Shown here piece after piece: positions 5,545 through 6,826 of a stretch of 6,826 nucleotides of DNA. Position numbers and translations under genes: made by a program. Origin of the DNA: Chloroflexota bacterium (GTDB taxonomy: Bacteria > Chloroflexota > Ktedonobacteria > Ktedonobacterales > Ktedonobacteraceae); assembly GCA_005881995.1 (NCBI GenBank), contig VBHV01000260.1, forward strand, positions 2,389 through 9,214. The letters are read 5' to 3'. The notes beneath the pieces are model-generated. The model was not told the origin of the DNA. It was given only the letters and a program-made list of their open reading frames with translations, and ran no database searches. The first letter of the stretch is position 1, and each line of letters starts with the position of its first letter.

Positions 5545-6826
5545 TTAAGGCATGTCCCACTCGCGGCCGTCTCTCTCGATCAGGTCGTCGGCTTCCTTGG
5601 GCCCCCAGGTACCGGCAGGATAGGTAGTGACTGAATCAGTGGGCGTGTTCTTCCAGCCATTGATGATGCTATCCACGATACGCCAGGATGTCTCGACTTC
5701 GTCACGGCGGATGAAGAGGGTGGAGTCGCCGAGCATGGCATCGGCGAGCAGGCGTTCGTAGGCTTCGGGCGATGTGATACCGAAGGCGCTGGCATACGAG
5801 AAGTCCATATCAACTGAGCTGAGATGGCGGGCCGCGCCGGGAATCTTCGCAGCGAATTTCAGTGAGATACCTTCATCGGGTTGAATCTTGATGGTCAAAC
5901 GGTTGGGTACCAGGCCCTTTGTCTCCGAGGGCTTGTAGAGTTGATGTGGCACGCGCTTAAACTGGATGGTGACTTCGGTACTGCGCTTGGGCAAGTATTT
6001 GCCGGTGCGAATGTAGAAGGGCACATCCGCCCAGCGCCAGTTCTCAATGAACAGCTTCAACGCGACGTAGGTTTCCGTCGTCGAGTTGGGCGCCACGCCT
6101 TTTTCCTCTTTATAGCCTGGAACCGGTTGTCCGTCAATTACGCCGGAGGTGTACTGTGCGCGCACTGTGTTGGCTGCAACTTGTTCAGGAGTGAGCGGTG
6201 GGATGGCGCGCATGACTTTGCTGTACCATGTCACGTATCGCGCCTGACTCTTCGTAATACTCGGCGCGAGTGCCAATGCCCAGGCTTTCAGCGACCACGA
6301 TCTGTACATGATCGATGAATTTCTGATTCCAGAGCGGCTCGAAGATACCATTGGCGAAACGGAACGCCAGGAGGTTCTGCACGGTTTCCTTGCCCATATA
6401 GTGGTCAATACGATAGATTTGATTCTCACGGAAGACACGGCCAAGCTCGCGATTCAGTTTTTGAGCCGAGGCCAGGTCGCGCCCAAAGGGTTTTTCGATG
6501 ATGATGCGCGTCCAGGATTCTTCATCGCCGTTGTTGCGCTGCTGGCGCGCCAATCCAGCGCCGCCGAGTTGATGAATGATCTCAGAGTCAGTGGTGGGGG
6601 GAGTCGCCAGGTAGAAGAGGCGATTGCCCTCTGTTCTCTGCTCTTCATCCAGTCGATCAAGCAGATCGGCGAGTTTCTGGTAGCCTTCGCGATCATTGAA
6701 GTCGGATTGACAGTAGTATAATTTTTGCGAGAAAGCCTGCTGCGCTTTCTCGTCTAATTTGTCACCTTCGGGCAAATATTTATTGACCGATTCCATCGCC
6801 ATCGCTCGCCACTGCAAGTCGGTCAT
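5545..6826 (-). pseudogene. zwf: Glucose-6-phosphate dehydrogenase, internal deletion with frameshift (5' end outside window)
   Basis: G6PD oxidises glucose-6-phosphate to 6-phosphogluconolactone with NADP+ in the oxidative pentose phosphate pathway. The 5' part (6826 down to about 6221) carries IIIEKPFGRDLASAQ, the active-site signature RIDHYMGKETVQNLLAFRFAN, EPLWN and YYEESGAIRDMVQ. The 3' part, in another frame (about 6219 to 5545), resumes at KVMRAIPPLTPEQVAANTVRAQYTSG and runs through TETYVALKLFIENWRWADVPFYIRTGK and PEAYERLLADAMLGDSTLF to WDMP and TAA. The segment between, normally starting NHLLQLL and ending RDEKV, about 28 residues, is missing; the loss must be 2 more than a multiple of 3, so 83 or 86 nt is likely. 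That segment contains the catalytic-base His (His240 in the Leuconostoc enzyme). The ATG at 6826 is only an internal Met: the N-terminal nucleotide-binding part (GATGDL type) lies beyond the window. As read, the product would be frameshifted and inactive. A sequencing or assembly error is a serious alternative. Confidence 0.87.

Noticed and set aside
1..6826. CRISPR array, tRNA, rRNA, riboswitch or defence system
   Set aside because: No regularly spaced short repeats, no tRNA cloverleaf or rRNA sequence, and no defence-gene domains were seen. The only RNA-guided component is the transposon-borne TnpB.

Overview
The window looks like chromosome of a soil-type Chloroflexota bacterium, most likely the Ktedonobacteria. 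This is an inference from the style of the TnpB, PepF and G6PD proteins as I remember those families; no search was run. G+C is moderate to high overall and lower in the kinase gene.

Layout from left to right. Bases 1-736 are the right end of an IS200/IS605-type element: the C-terminal two thirds of a TnpB RNA-guided nuclease, cut by the window edge, ending in a hairpin-rich 3' end that probably gives its guide RNA. After a short intergenic stretch with a good sigma-70-type promoter comes oligoendopeptidase F (pepF, 913-2666, +), broken by an internal deletion of about 40 nt that shifts the frame. Next is a scar (2671-3276) in which the last 198 nt of a membrane-protein gene, on the minus strand, is joined at 2868/2869 to the middle of a methyltransferase gene on the plus strand. 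An apparently intact aminoglycoside-phosphotransferase-fold kinase follows (3322-4269, +). It converges, with a 4-nt overlap, on an intact polytopic membrane protein (4266-5504, -). The 3' end of that gene is the second copy of the 198-nt repeat. At the right edge is glucose-6-phosphate dehydrogenase (zwf, 5545-6826, -), entering from outside the window and interrupted by a deletion of about 85 nt that removes the catalytic-base region.

Two themes stand out. First, three deletion-type scars (pepF, membrane-protein/methyltransferase junction, zwf) lie within about 4.5 kb. They mean either real local gene decay or defects in the underlying assembly; because zwf and pepF are housekeeping-type genes, assembly error must be excluded first. 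Second, the intact membrane protein carries two copies of an Asp-x3-His-x12/13-His motif. Its spacing matches the copper-site motif of the PmoC/AmoC subunit of membrane monooxygenases, which makes it the most interesting uncharacterised gene here. zwf and the membrane-protein gene are co-directional with a 40-nt gap and could be co-transcribed. I see no functional link between the other genes.
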